Source: Ignavibacteriota bacterium
Lineage (GTDB): Bacteria; Bacteroidota; Ignavibacteria; UBA10030; SZUA-254
Direction: 5' to 3'
Assembly: GCA_025358305.1 (NCBI GenBank)
Contig: JANYJZ010000003.1
Coordinates: 1-64,000 of the forward strand
Length of the DNA: 64,000 nt
The position numbers and the translations under genes are program-made. How positions within the stretch are numbered: position 1 is the stretch's first letter; every line of letters begins with the position of its first letter. Positions 34,459 to 43,637 of the stretch are shown here, piece by piece. The notes below the pieces were generated by a model. That model did not search any database. It was not told the DNA's origin and saw only the letters and a program-made list of their open reading frames with translations.

Positions 34459-36120
34459 ATGGTCACCCACTATGTCACCCTGAAGGCGCTCCAGCTGGAA
34501 TTCCACCGCCTCCTCGCCGGCCGTACGGTCGCCGAGACGTACAGTCAGGAGAAGAACGAGCTCGTCCTCACCTTTGCAGAGCCTGCCGGGGAGCCGGGGG
34601 CGTCGGTCGTCATCTCGATCGACCCGCAGCTCAACTTCATCGTCCTTCGGGACCACGCGGCGCGGGCCCGCCGCAATTCGGTCGATCTCTTCGCGCCGGT
34701 CACTGGCGCGAGCTTGAGGGAAGTGTCCATGGACCCGTCTGACCGGACGATGTCGTGGCACTTCGACGGGGATCTCACGCTCTGTGTCCAGCTCTACAAC
34801 ACGATCCGGAGCAATGTCCTCCTGGTCGACGTCAGCCGGCGCATCCTCGGCGCGTTCAAAGGGGGGAAGGAACTCGAGGGCGAGACGCTCGCGTCCAGCG
34901 TCCGCGGAACGCGCGCCGCGTCGGCCACGCCGGACGAGCTTGCACATCTCTTGCGGAGCGAACCGGAGCGCACGTTCGTCCAAGCGTTGAAGCGGGAACT
35001 GCCGCAGCTCGGAACGCTCTTCGCACGCGAGATCCTCTTCCGCGCGGGTGCGGCGGGAGGGGAACTCCTGGGCGATTGTTCCGACGAACTCGTTCTTGCG
35101 GTCGCGCACAAGTACAGGGATCTGATCGCATCGCTCTCGCATCCCGAGCCCGCGCTCTATCTCCGCGGCACTGAACCGGTCGCGTTCTCTCCGGTCCGGC
35201 TCCGGTCGCTCGAGAGCGACGAGACCGTGGCCTATCCCGACACGAATGCCGGAGTGCGCGACGTCCTCAAGCGGAACTACCGGTCGGAAGGAAGCTCCGG
35301 CGTGAAGAAAGAACTCCTCGGCAAGCTCCGGGCCGACCTTGAGCGCGCAGAGAAGCGCCGCGACGCCGTGGCAACGCAGATCCGGGAGTCAAAGCGCGCG
35401 GAAGAGTACGAACGGGCTGGGAAGCTCCTCCTCTCCTCGCTCCACGAAGTGACAAAAGGCATGCGGGAGATCGTCCTGAAAGATTTCGACGGGGTCGCCG
35501 ACATTCCCATCGCGCTCGACGCGACCCTTTCGCCCAGTGCGAACGCCGAGCGGTACTTCACGAAGGCAAAGAAGGCGAAGGTTGCGCGCGCGGAAGCGGT
35601 CGAACGTTTTCCCGAACTCGAACAGCGGGCCGCCGCGCTCAAAGCGCTCGCGGACGACCTGGAACAACGACAGACCATGGCAGAAAGCACGGCATTCATG
35701 GAAGAACACGAAGACGAACTGCGCTCGATGAAACTCATCGCGCCCGCGAAGGGGAAAGAGCTCCCGCCGTTCCGGGTCTTTCCGCTCGACGGGGGATTCG
35801 AGGTGTGGGTGGGAAAAAGCAGCGCCAACAACGACCTTCTCACCATGAAGTACGCGAAGCCTCACGACCTCTGGTTCCACGTCCGGGGGGCAAGCGGTTC
35901 CCATACGGTGCTGAAGATGCACGGGAGCGAACCGCCTCCCCGGGCGGTCATCCAGCAGGCGGCGAGCATCGCCGCGTACTACAGCAAGATGCGCAACGCA
36001 GGGAGCGTGCCGGTCGCGTACTGCGAGCGGAAGCACGTCCGGAAGCCGAAGGGAGCGGCCGCCGGGGCGGTCGTCATGGAACGGGAGAAGACGATCCTCG
36101 TGAAGCCCGGTCTGCCTTGA
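34459..36120 (+). CDS. rqcH: NFACT-family ribosome quality control protein (Rqc2 homologue)
   Basis: RqcH binds stalled 50S subunits and recruits tRNA-Ala to add alanine tails. Length 553 fits the family. The NFACT-N domain starts YVTLKALQLEFHRLLAGRTV and includes LYNTIRSNVLLVD; a coiled-coil (about 280-430) with KLRADLERAEKRRD follows. The NFACT-R RNA-binding domain has HDLWFHVRGASGSHTVLK and a basic tail CERKHVRKPKGAAAGAV. The gene has its own promoter, divergent from yicC. Confidence 0.93.
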   Translation: MVTHYVTLKALQLEFHRLLAGRTVAETYSQEKNELVLTFAEPAGEPGASVVISIDPQLNFIVLRDHAARARRNSVDLFAPVTGASLREVSMDPSDRTMSWHFDGDLTLCVQLYNTIRSNVLLVDVSRRILGAFKGGKELEGETLASSVRGTRAASATPDELAHLLRSEPERTFVQALKRELPQLGTLFAREILFRAGAAGGELLGDCSDELVLAVAHKYRDLIASLSHPEPALYLRGTEPVAFSPVRLRSLESDETVAYPDTNAGVRDVLKRNYRSEGSSGVKKELLGKLRADLERAEKRRDAVATQIRESKRAEEYERAGKLLLSSLHEVTKGMREIVLKDFDGVADIPIALDATLSPSANAERYFTKAKKAKVARAEAVERFPELEQRAAALKALADDLEQRQTMAESTAFMEEHEDELRSMKLIAPAKGKELPPFRVFPLDGGFEVWVGKSSANNDLLTMKYAKPHDLWFHVRGASGSHTVLKMHGSEPPPRAVIQQAASIAAYYSKMRNAGSVPVAYCERKHVRKPKGAAAGAVVMEREKTILVKPGLP

Positions 36121-36145
36121 ATCAGAACCGAATTCTTCGTATACT
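36117..36145 (+). promoter_or_regulatory. Sigma70-like promoter of the small barrel gene
   Basis: TTGAAT overlaps the rqcH stop codon; a 17-base spacer leads to TATACT. Start near 36152, leader ~80 nt. Confidence 0.68.
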
Positions 36146-36230
36146 TCACGCCGTCACCCCGCTGACACTCTTCGTTCGATCGAAACATTCGCTGACATAT
36201 GAATTGTCCACATTTTCCCGAGGAATATAT

Positions 36231-36923
36231 ATGAAACGGACCATCTTCATCGCCCTCCTTGTCATCTCATCCGCCCTAGCGCTCCGCGCCCAGTCCGACT
36301 CGGTCAAGACGCCCGCGTCACTCTCGGAAGGAATATCCGAACCCGCGCAGCGAGAGATCTTCGTTTTGGGCGGGAAGATCGTGCCCTACCTTCCGGGAGA
36401 GACCTCGAAGTACTGGAAGAGCGGCTGGAACGGCGGAGTGGGGTACGGACTTTCGTTCGCACCGGGCGCGATCGGCTACGCCGCGCTCGCCGTCGTCGTG
36501 GAATACAACAGTTGCGCGTTCGACCCGTCGGGATACCGCGCGGCGATGACCGCGCTCTACCCCGGCTCGGCCGCCGCAATTCAGAACGGTTCCATCATCG
36601 CACGGGGTCCCATGACGGCAATGACGGCGATGCTCGAGTTCAAAGGTGCGTTCTCTCCGACGAAGCATTCCATCGCCCCGTATTTTCTCATCGGCTTGGG
36701 GTACATGCACTTCGCCTCCGACAGCATCGTCATCGCCGGGAACTCCTCCTTCACGGTCCCCGAGAACTCGCAGTCCGGCGCCACCTGGTCGTTCGGCCTC
36801 GGTATCGAAGTGCCGTTCACGAGCTCATTCGCCATGTTCGTGCAGGGGAAGTCGGTGCTCGCGGACCTCGAGAGAACGAGGCAGTATTTTCCGGTCAGCG
36901 GCGGGTTTCGGATCACGATGTGA
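36231..36923 (+). CDS. Small outer-membrane beta-barrel protein
   Basis: ATG 36231, after CGAGGA, opens a signal peptide (RTIFIALLVISSALALRAQ). The 230-residue product has Gly- and aromatic-rich alternating strands (GWNGGVGYGLSFAPG; PYFLIGLGYMHFAS; WSFGLGIEVPF) and ends SGGFRITM, compatible with an 8-10 strand OmpA/OmpW-like barrel. Longer frames reaching into rqcH have no signal. Specific role unknown. Its TGA overlaps the GTG start of the ArsC/Spx-family gene by four bases. Confidence 0.78.
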   Translation: MKRTIFIALLVISSALALRAQSDSVKTPASLSEGISEPAQREIFVLGGKIVPYLPGETSKYWKSGWNGGVGYGLSFAPGAIGYAALAVVVEYNSCAFDPSGYRAAMTALYPGSAAAIQNGSIIARGPMTAMTAMLEFKGAFSPTKHSIAPYFLIGLGYMHFASDSIVIAGNSSFTVPENSQSGATWSFGLGIEVPFTSSFAMFVQGKSVLADLERTRQYFPVSGGFRITM

Positions 36924-37276
36924 AGGTAACGATCTACCAGAAGCCGGCCTGTTCCACCTGCCGCGAGGTCTACGCCGCGCTCCTCAAGGCGGGCGTCGAT
37001 GTCCGCGCAGTGAACTACTACACGGAACCGCTCCCGGCGAAGAAGATCAAGTCGCTCCTCAAGAAGATGGACTGCACGGCGGGTGAGATCCTCCGAAAAA
37101 GGGAGAGTGCGTATACGGAGCTTGGGCTTGCGGAGAAGGAACTCTCCGACGACGAACTCATCGCGCTCATGGTCCGGCACCCCGACCTCCTCCAGCGTCC
37201 GATCGTCGAGGCGGGGGACCGCGCGATCCTCGCCAGGCCCGCCAGCCGCATCATCGCATTCCTCTCGGGTATATGA
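36920..37276 (+). CDS. ArsC/Spx-family thioredoxin-fold protein
   Basis: It starts at GTG 36920, giving 118 residues. The N-terminus VTIYQKPACSTCREVYAALL carries a C-x-x-C pair (Cys11, Cys14), and the C-terminal HPDLLQRPIVEAG is the conserved ArsC-family segment that positions the partner Arg-Pro. Glutaredoxin-linked arsenate reductases usually have one cysteine here, while Spx and some reductases have C-x-x-C; arsenate reduction is thus possible but not assured. There is no ars operon nearby. It is translationally coupled to both neighbours by 4-base overlaps. Confidence 0.85.
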   Translation: MKVTIYQKPACSTCREVYAALLKAGVDVRAVNYYTEPLPAKKIKSLLKKMDCTAGEILRKRESAYTELGLAEKELSDDELIALMVRHPDLLQRPIVEAGDRAILARPASRIIAFLSGI

Positions 37277-37776
37277 TCCTCTTTCTCCTGCGCCACGGCG
37301 ACGCACAGAGTCAGCCCGCCGATGACGCCTCGCGCCCCCTTTCGCCGCTCGGCAGGCAGCAGGCGGCCGTGGCCGGCCGCACGCTCGCCAGGCTCAATAG
37401 CATTCCTGCCCTCGTCCTCGCCAGCCCGCTCCTTCGGGCCCGGCAGACTGCCGAGATCGTCATGAACGAACTCCACATCGCCGGACTCGAAACCACGGAA
37501 TATCTTTCTCCGACGACCGACCCGCGGCAGCTCCTTGAGGAACTCAACGGACGCGCGCCCGTGTCCGCGCTCCTCGTGGGGCACCTGCCGAGCCTCCAGA
37601 CTGCGGCATCGCTGATCGTGAGCGGGACCCGCGACGCGGGTCTGCGCGTGGCGACGGGGACGCTCCTCGGCGTCGAGACGCCGGAACGCGTATCCTACGG
37701 CAGCGGCGTCCTGCAGTGGCTCTTTTCCTACGAACAGATGAAAGCGATGCTTCGGGAGGGACCCCCGCAGGGGTAG
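37273..37776 (+). CDS. sixA: SixA-type histidine phosphatase
   Basis: A phosphohistidine phosphatase of the phosphoglycerate mutase superfamily, 167 residues. The catalytic RHG is at 7-9 (His8 nucleophile), with ASPLLRARQTAE binding phosphate and LVGHLPSL the second histidine. In E. coli SixA removes phosphate from PTS phosphocarriers; HPr and enzyme I are encoded at 43371-45419 here, so the same link is plausible. ATG overlaps the upstream stop by four bases. Confidence 0.88.
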   Translation: MILFLLRHGDAQSQPADDASRPLSPLGRQQAAVAGRTLARLNSIPALVLASPLLRARQTAEIVMNELHIAGLETTEYLSPTTDPRQLLEELNGRAPVSALLVGHLPSLQTAASLIVSGTRDAGLRVATGTLLGVETPERVSYGSGVLQWLFSYEQMKAMLREGPPQG

Positions 37777-37780
37777 AGCG

Positions 37781-38617
37781 CTATTGCGGGGTGGAGAATC
37801 GGGCAAGGTTCTTCGCGCCGAACTTGAGCTCCTTCAGCGCGGTGTTGAGAAGCTTCATGATCTGGGACTTGTCGTCGAGGATCGGCTGCGTGATGGCGTC
37901 CGGCGGCTTGTTGATCGGATGGTACTGGACGCTTGTGAGCGTGTGAGGGACGCTGTCGGGGATCGCGCCCTCGGACCCGCGAAAGGCCCAGACGTCGTCG
38001 AAGGCGCCGTTGAACGCCGTGCTTCGGATGACGATCTGATGGTCCACGAAGTCCCGCTCAGGATCCATGTCGATGTGGATGACCGCGTCGAGCATCCCGT
38101 CGTAGTTGTCGTCCGCCCAGTGATTGAAGACGAGCCTGCAGTGCGAGATGTAGTAGTTCAGCTGCGCGGAGAGGAGCGGCTGGCCCCGGTATGGAAAGTC
38201 CGCTGGAAACTCGCTGTCCTTGTACGGCGCAGCGCCCCCCACGAGCGTCATATAGTCGATCTTCCCGTCATGATTCCTGTCGAACACGTATCCCCATGTC
38301 GATGTCTTCCCCATGTCGGGGATCATCTCGTGGAAGTCCACCGAGAGGGAAATGTCCGTGTTCAAGTTCTTGATCGGCGCGAGCGTGACGGCGGCGAAGA
38401 GGATGCTCTTGTCCTCCTTATACCCCACAAACGTGACATACCGGTTCATGACCTTCTTTTGTCCCAGGATCCTCAACTCGTTGACCATCGGCGGGGTCTG
38501 GCTGACGGAATCCGCATACCGGTAGAAATCCACGATGTTCTGCTGTCCGAACAACGCCGCCGGCAGGAGCATGAGCCCGGCGGCGACGACCGCGATAGTG
38601 TTCCTCATCGTTCTCAT
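37781..38617 (-). CDS. Secreted protein with two calcium-loop motifs, unknown function
   Basis: It starts at ATG 38617, sharing ATGA with the end of the M2 peptidase gene. A signal peptide (NTIAVVAAGLMLLPAALFG) precedes 253 mature residues. Two DxNxDGxxD loops (about 113-121, DRNHDGKID, and 169-177, DDNYDGMLD) look like dockerin or EF-hand calcium sites placed in a beta-rich protein. I do not recognise the family. As third gene behind two M2 peptidases it may act with them outside the cytoplasm. It converges on sixA with a 4-base gap. Confidence 0.75.
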   Translation of the reverse strand: MRTMRNTIAVVAAGLMLLPAALFGQQNIVDFYRYADSVSQTPPMVNELRILGQKKVMNRYVTFVGYKEDKSILFAAVTLAPIKNLNTDISLSVDFHEMIPDMGKTSTWGYVFDRNHDGKIDYMTLVGGAAPYKDSEFPADFPYRGQPLLSAQLNYYISHCRLVFNHWADDNYDGMLDAVIHIDMDPERDFVDHQIVIRSTAFNGAFDDVWAFRGSEGAIPDSVPHTLTSVQYHPINKPPDAITQPILDDKSQIMKLLNTALKELKFGAKNLARFSTPQ

Positions 38618-40404
38618 TCCCAGCTCGTATCGTTGCCGGCGTTCTCCTTTTGGAGATACTCCATGACCGGGGCGAAGTATTCGAGCATCGCCTTCGAGGA
38701 GATCTCTTCGCCGGTCTTCTCCTTGATGACCTGGCGCCAGTCCCGGGTCGAGCCGAGCTTCAGGAGGTCCCAGAGCCACGCGCCCACCTGCTTGTTCCCG
38801 TAGTAGTTGCAGTCGTGCGGGTCCTGGTGAAGGATGTTCTTCGCGATGTAGGTGTGGAGCTGGTACTTGATGAGGAACGCAAGCGTGTAATTGTAGTACT
38901 GGGCCGGGTTGTCATTGATGTGCGTCTTCGTCGCCGCGTCGCAGTACTCCTCGCTCCGGGGCGAGGGGGGATCGATGCCCTGGTACTTCGCGACATACTC
39001 CCACCACCGCGCATTGTACTGGTCGGGGGAGAGGTTGTGGTCGTAGAAATCATGCTCCCAGTGGCTCATCGTTCCCGCGGACCAGGGAATAAAGACGACG
39101 GCGTTGTCGAGCGCCTCGTTGAGGAGCCATGCGGTCTTGTCGATCTTCGCGTCCTTCGGCAGGACGCCGATCTCTTTGAGGTAGGGAACTTGGCGCGCCG
39201 CGATCGCGATGAGGTCGCCGATCGCCTCGTGGAACGCGCGGTTCGCGCCTTGCCGCAGGGTCACGGGGACGTCGGGGTTCGAGTAGGCCATGTAATAATA
39301 GATGTGGCCGAGTTCGTGGTGCGTCGTGGCGAACCAGTCAAAATCAGGCCGGACGCTCATGAGGGAACGGACATCCTTGTCGAGGTTGATGTGCCACGCG
39401 GAGGCGTGCGTGTTCTTGATCCGCGGCGATCCCGGCGGCAGCTCGTAGAGATCCGACTTCTCCCAGAAGGTCTGCGGGAGCGGCGGCATCCCGAGCGACA
39501 CGTAGAACCGTTCGGCCTGCTGGACGATCCATTCGGGCTTCCGGTCCTTGAAGTACTGGTCGAGGTCGACCCCCTCGACGATCCCGGGCCAGGCTTGGGA
39601 CCATCGGTTGCTGATCCAGTGGGCGGGGATGCGCTTTGGGATGGGCTGGTGGTAGCGCTCGGCGAGCTTCTTCTTCGTCCAGTAGTGGAGCTGCTGGTAG
39701 AGCGGCTTCATCTGGGCGATGGCCGAGTCGAGCATGTTCATCATCTGGGGCTGGGTCATGCCGTAGCTCGCGACCTCGAGATCGAAGAACGAGTGATAGC
39801 CCATCTCGGTCGCCATGCGGTTCCTCAAGCCCTGGAGCTTGACGAGTCCAGGCTTCAGGACGGCGCCGGTCTGCTTCGAGACCTCCCACGCGTGCTTGCG
39901 CTGGGCGAGGTCGACCGATGTGGAGAGCACCTCCTCGAGCTTGTTCGGCGTCGTCATGCTGACGCAGCTGTCGCCGAGCTTCTGGTCGCAGAACCGGAAG
40001 CCGTCCAAGGCGGCGCTCTGGTTCGCCTCGGCGGTGACGCGCTCCGCGACGACGTCCGGGATGGTCCCGGGGTAGTGCGCGGCGGAGAGGAGGACCTCGT
40101 TGAGCTGCCGGACGGTGAGCGCATCGAGCCCCGCCTTGCGCTTCAGGAGGCCGCGCGCGGTGTTGATGATATACGGGTCACCCTCGAACGCGGCCAGGGC
40201 CTTGTCCGCGCCGATCCGCTCGCCGGTGTGTGTCGGCGTGACGTCGGTGCTCGCCTTCCATTGCGCCTCCGAGGAGACGGTGTTGAGCCGCTGGTAGAGC
40301 GTGTTGTACATCGTGAGGAAGTCCTTCGCTTCCTTCTTGCGGGACTGTTGTTGCGCGGAAAGCGTGAGCGGTAAAAGGAGGAGGAAGCAGACGATGGTCT
40401 TCAT
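38614..40404 (-). CDS. M2-family peptidyl-dipeptidase (ACE-like)
   Basis: Angiotensin-converting-enzyme-like metallopeptidases release C-terminal dipeptides. From ATG 40404 it has a signal peptide (KTIVCFLLLLPLTLSA) and 596 residues, the size of a single ACE domain. The zinc site is HHELGH (His363, His367) with Glu364 as base and Glu393 in HEAIGD as third ligand. Substrate-side motifs such as WAHQRKHAW-like and YCDAATKTH are recognisable. It is probably periplasmic. A second, divergent member lies 23 bases upstream. Confidence 0.93.
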   Translation of the reverse strand: MKTIVCFLLLLPLTLSAQQQSRKKEAKDFLTMYNTLYQRLNTVSSEAQWKASTDVTPTHTGERIGADKALAAFEGDPYIINTARGLLKRKAGLDALTVRQLNEVLLSAAHYPGTIPDVVAERVTAEANQSAALDGFRFCDQKLGDSCVSMTTPNKLEEVLSTSVDLAQRKHAWEVSKQTGAVLKPGLVKLQGLRNRMATEMGYHSFFDLEVASYGMTQPQMMNMLDSAIAQMKPLYQQLHYWTKKKLAERYHQPIPKRIPAHWISNRWSQAWPGIVEGVDLDQYFKDRKPEWIVQQAERFYVSLGMPPLPQTFWEKSDLYELPPGSPRIKNTHASAWHINLDKDVRSLMSVRPDFDWFATTHHELGHIYYYMAYSNPDVPVTLRQGANRAFHEAIGDLIAIAARQVPYLKEIGVLPKDAKIDKTAWLLNEALDNAVVFIPWSAGTMSHWEHDFYDHNLSPDQYNARWWEYVAKYQGIDPPSPRSEEYCDAATKTHINDNPAQYYNYTLAFLIKYQLHTYIAKNILHQDPHDCNYYGNKQVGAWLWDLLKLGSTRDWRQVIKEKTGEEISSKAMLEYFAPVMEYLQKENAGNDTSWE

Positions 40405-40427
40405 GATCGGTCCTTGGAAAGTATGCG

Positions 40428-42098
40428 TTATTCCTCTTTGGTGAGGTTCCTGCTCTGTTCGATGCCGAGTTTCCGCAAGTAGGGCCCCGTCTCGAGGGAT
40501 TTGCCGGTGGCATTGCGGATGCGCTCGGTCCATTCGGTCAATTCGCCGGTCTCGTAGAGGTGGGATGAGATCCAAGCCGCCATCTCGGGGTGGCGGATCT
40601 TGTCTTCGCCGAACTTGCTCGTCAAGGCTTCCTGAAGCTGGGTGGCGATCATGCCGGCGAGGATGTAGTTCTGGTAGTAGCAGGGGTACGACGTGTACCA
40701 GATGGAGGCCGCGTATTGATGATGCTCGGTGGAGTCGACGTCGACGAGCAGGTACTTCTTGAACATCTCCCGTTCCACCTTCGCGAGGTCCTGTTCCGGG
40801 TCCTTGTACATCTCATACTCGATGAAGAAGTCCTTTAGAAGACGACGGAGCCGGAAGAGCGCCGGGATGCCGCGCCCCTCGATGTACCGTTCGATCTCCT
40901 TCGGCTTGGCCTTCGTGAACGTCGTGAGCCACAAGGAGTCGTCGGTGAACTCGCCGTGCATATCGGCGACGCCCTCCTCGTAGCCGGCGCACTGGGCGCC
41001 GGGGATCCATTCGTAGCCCCGGAGGATCGGGAAGTCCACGTGCGTGTGGACCGCCCTGAGCGAATGGCCGTACTCATGGAAGGCGACGGCATAGAAGCCC
41101 TTGCCCTTCGTCGGGTTCACGAGGAACCGCGAGTCTGTCGGGATCGTGATGGCGAGGCTCAAGCCGCCGTACGGGATGTCCTTCACGACCTCCTTGATCG
41201 GGAGGGAGTCGACCGCGAACCCGATCTCCTTCTGGAACCGGTGGATGACGGAGAAGACGGAGTCCTCCGGGAAATACTTGTTCGGGAGCGACACGGCCTC
41301 GCGCAGAGCGTAGTCGAAGTCCCAGGCGCCGACCTTCTTGACGTGGATCTTCTTCGCGGAGGCGGCGATGAACTCGCGGAACGGCTCGTCGGTCTGGTCG
41401 GCGAGCGCGCCGAGCGTCTTCAGGAGCCACTCCTCGTTGATCGAGTGGAGGTAGAGCGAGAGGGAGTAATAGTTCGGGAACCCGAACTGCACGGCGCGCG
41501 CGTTGCGAAGCTTCACGAGCCGGTGGAGGTCCGCGGCGGTCTTCGCCGAGAGCTGGCCTGTGACGGACCAGAGCGCGTGCCGTTCGGGCTGCTTCTTCTC
41601 CGCGCGGATCTGCGTGCTCACCTCGGCGCGTGTGATCGGGGCGTTCTTGAACGTGAACGGAAAGTTCGTGATCGACTGCTGGAGAGAGTTCTCGAGCGTC
41701 GCGATCTCGGGATCGGCGTAGACCGCCCCGCCGATGAAGCACCGGTACCAGAGTTCGAGGCGCCGGGAGAGCTGCTTGTCGGCCAAGGAGCTGGAACGAC
41801 GACGCCACTCGGTGATGATCGACCGCGCGGTCGTGTCGAGGAAGATCTTCGCGAACCCGGCCTTCGCGGCATCAAGGTCGTACGGCGCCTCCTTCGAGTA
41901 GCTGTTCCAATTCGCGACGCCCATCACCTTGCAGGCCGCTTCGTAGCGCACTTCGAGCGTATCGAGATAGAGGACGAGCTCGTCCTTGGAGTTGATGGTG
42001 CGAGGCGGTTGTACGGTCGGTGCGGGTTGTTTCATACAGGATCCAATGAGAAGCGCCCCCAGGAGGGCGAGTCCGAGCAAAAGACGACGGGGTTCCAT
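40428..42098 (-). CDS. M2-like metallopeptidase lipoprotein
   Basis: The 556-residue protein starts with a lipoprotein signal whose lipobox LLIGSC places Cys21 as the acyl site. The zinc motif is HEYGH (341-345), with GYEEGVADMHGE (about 372-383) supplying the third ligand. Its overall helical pattern and partner gene place it near M2/ACE, although M3-like families share HExxH spacing. It is clearly different from the downstream M2 peptidase, so the pair is not a recent duplication. It is the first gene of a three-gene minus-strand operon with promoter 42144-42171. Confidence 0.84.
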   Translation of the reverse strand: MEPRRLLLGLALLGALLIGSCMKQPAPTVQPPRTINSKDELVLYLDTLEVRYEAACKVMGVANWNSYSKEAPYDLDAAKAGFAKIFLDTTARSIITEWRRRSSSLADKQLSRRLELWYRCFIGGAVYADPEIATLENSLQQSITNFPFTFKNAPITRAEVSTQIRAEKKQPERHALWSVTGQLSAKTAADLHRLVKLRNARAVQFGFPNYYSLSLYLHSINEEWLLKTLGALADQTDEPFREFIAASAKKIHVKKVGAWDFDYALREAVSLPNKYFPEDSVFSVIHRFQKEIGFAVDSLPIKEVVKDIPYGGLSLAITIPTDSRFLVNPTKGKGFYAVAFHEYGHSLRAVHTHVDFPILRGYEWIPGAQCAGYEEGVADMHGEFTDDSLWLTTFTKAKPKEIERYIEGRGIPALFRLRRLLKDFFIEYEMYKDPEQDLAKVEREMFKKYLLVDVDSTEHHQYAASIWYTSYPCYYQNYILAGMIATQLQEALTSKFGEDKIRHPEMAAWISSHLYETGELTEWTERIRNATGKSLETGPYLRKLGIEQSRNLTKEE

Positions 42099-42143
42099 CG
42101 TTACCGTGCGGCAGATGTGGCGGTGGCGAGCATAATCGAAGAC

Positions 42144-42171
42144 AAGATACGGAAAAATTGCATGAAATCAA
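42144..42171 (-). promoter_or_regulatory. Sigma70-like promoter of the M2 peptidase operon
   Basis: On the minus strand: TTGATT (42171-42166), 16-base spacer, TATCTT (42149-42144). Start near 42137. Confidence 0.66.
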
Positions 42172-42283
42172 GCCTGCGTGCCTCCGGCGCAATTGCGCCG
42201 CTCTTTCGACCCCAGAGCAGCGCGTCTTCGAGCGCGAACCGAGAACGCCCTCATGCCGGAATCCCTGATTGAGGCCCCGTTCC

Positions 42284-42312
42284 TTGATTCTCACACCCTT
42301 GTTTCTTATTAT
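42284..42312 (+). promoter_or_regulatory. Sigma70-like promoter of the polyprenyl synthase-PTS operon
   Basis: TTGATT, 17-base spacer, TATTAT. Start near 42319, which rules out in-frame start codons before that point. Confidence 0.78.
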
Positions 42313-42376
42313 AGTTGAAACGAGCCGTCTCAATCTCACGCCTGCAGCATTGCCTCATTCGAAAAGCGCCAATTCC

Positions 42377-43363
42377 TTGAATAATCATCAGTTCCAACAG
42401 CGCTACCGAACGCATACAAGGCGCGTTGAAGCGGTGCTCTCAGGCCTGATACCCCGGCGGACGCCCGCGACCGTGTACGAACCGATGCGCTATGTCATCG
42501 CAGCGGGCGGCAAGCGCTTGCGGGCCGCGCTCGCGCTCCTTGCGTGCGAGGCCGTCGGCGGGAAGCCGCGCCAGGCCCTCCCGGCCGCCGCGGCGATCGA
42601 GCTGCTCCACAACTTTACGCTCGTCCATGACGACGTCATGGACCATGCGAACATGCGCCGGGGCCGGCCCACGGTGCACACGCGGTGGGACGAGAACACG
42701 GCGATCCTCGCCGGCGATGAGATGACCGCCTACGCCTATCACGCGCTCCTCGGGAGCGCCCCGGACGCGTTGCCGGAGCTCTTGCGGGTCTTCACCGGCG
42801 CATTCATCGACGTCTGCGAGGGGCAGGGCCTCGACAAAGAGTTTGAATCACGGATGTCCGTCACCCTGCCGGAGTACCTCGGGATGATCCGGAAGAAGAC
42901 CGCCTGCGTCATCGGCGCCGCTGCGGAGTTGGGCGCCATTGCCGGGAACGGCGAGCGCAGGGAACGCTCGGCGCTCCGGAAATTCGGAGAGCAACTCGGC
43001 CTCGCATTCCAGATCCAGGACGATCTCCTCGATATCGCAGGAACCGTCAAGGAGCTCGGCAAGCCGATCGGCGGCGACATCGTGGAACGGAAGAAGACGT
43101 TCTTATTTCTCAGCGCGCTTGAGCGCGGATCGGCGGCCGACCGGGCGCTCCTGCGCTCCGCGGTGCCGGCGGGCCGCCGGCGGGCCGCGCATATTCGCCG
43201 CGTGAAGGCACTGTACGAACGTCGGGGCGTCCTCGATGCCTCGGCCCGGGAGATCCTCCGCAGGACGGACCGGGCCCGCCGGGCGCTTGCCCCGCTCTCG
43301 CCGTCGCCGGCAAAGTTGATGCTCCTGCATCTCGCCGATCAGCTCCAAGTACGAACCCGCTGA
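42377..43363 (+). CDS. Polyprenyl (geranylgeranyl/octaprenyl-type) diphosphate synthase
   Basis: It builds linear isoprenyl diphosphates from IPP and allylic primers. Aspartate-rich motifs are LVHDDVMD (first) and QDDLLD (second), with GGKRLRAAL for diphosphate binding. The start is uncertain: no ATG lies before YEPMRY, and the promoter at 42284 excludes earlier TTGs, so TTG 42377 (328 residues, N-terminus LNNHQFQQRYRTHTRRVE) fits family length best. Chain length cannot be fixed by eye. HPr follows after seven bases. Confidence 0.88.
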   Translation: MNNHQFQQRYRTHTRRVEAVLSGLIPRRTPATVYEPMRYVIAAGGKRLRAALALLACEAVGGKPRQALPAAAAIELLHNFTLVHDDVMDHANMRRGRPTVHTRWDENTAILAGDEMTAYAYHALLGSAPDALPELLRVFTGAFIDVCEGQGLDKEFESRMSVTLPEYLGMIRKKTACVIGAAAELGAIAGNGERRERSALRKFGEQLGLAFQIQDDLLDIAGTVKELGKPIGGDIVERKKTFLFLSALERGSAADRALLRSAVPAGRRRAAHIRRVKALYERRGVLDASAREILRRTDRARRALAPLSPSPAKLMLLHLADQLQVRTR

Positions 43364-43370
43364 CCGGCAG

Positions 43371-43634
43371 ATGACCGAACGACATGTGACTGTCCGAAAC
43401 CGGAGCGGGATCCATACCCGCCCAGCCGCCGTCATCGTGAAGACCGCGGCGCGCTTCAAGGCCGACTTCACCATCATCAAAGACGACATGGAGATCAACG
43501 GAAAGAGCATCATCGGCGTGATGACACTCGCGGCGGAACAAGGCTCGACCATGATCCTCCGGTTCGAAGGCGTGGACGAGGAAGAAGCCGCCGAGGCGCT
43601 CGTCGGACTCTTCGAACGCGGATTCGACGAATAG
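43371..43634 (+). CDS. ptsH: PTS phosphocarrier protein HPr
   Basis: At 87 residues it has the active His15 in GIHTRPAA and the regulatory Ser46 in NGKSIIGVM, so it could be a target for HPr kinase, which is not in this window. It passes phosphate from enzyme I to EIIA components. No EII gene is present nearby, which suggests a regulatory rather than sugar-uptake role. Enzyme I follows three bases later. Confidence 0.95.
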   Translation: MTERHVTVRNRSGIHTRPAAVIVKTAARFKADFTIIKDDMEINGKSIIGVMTLAAEQGSTMILRFEGVDEEEAAEALVGLFERGFDE

Positions 43635-43637
43635 ACC

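Noticed and set aside
35805-36923. Long upstream extension of the small barrel gene
   Set aside because: It runs through rqcH in another frame; the real start has SD and signal peptide at 36231. Similar false extensions were trimmed for gmk, the PQQ lipoprotein, the ArsC-family gene and the PEGA gene.
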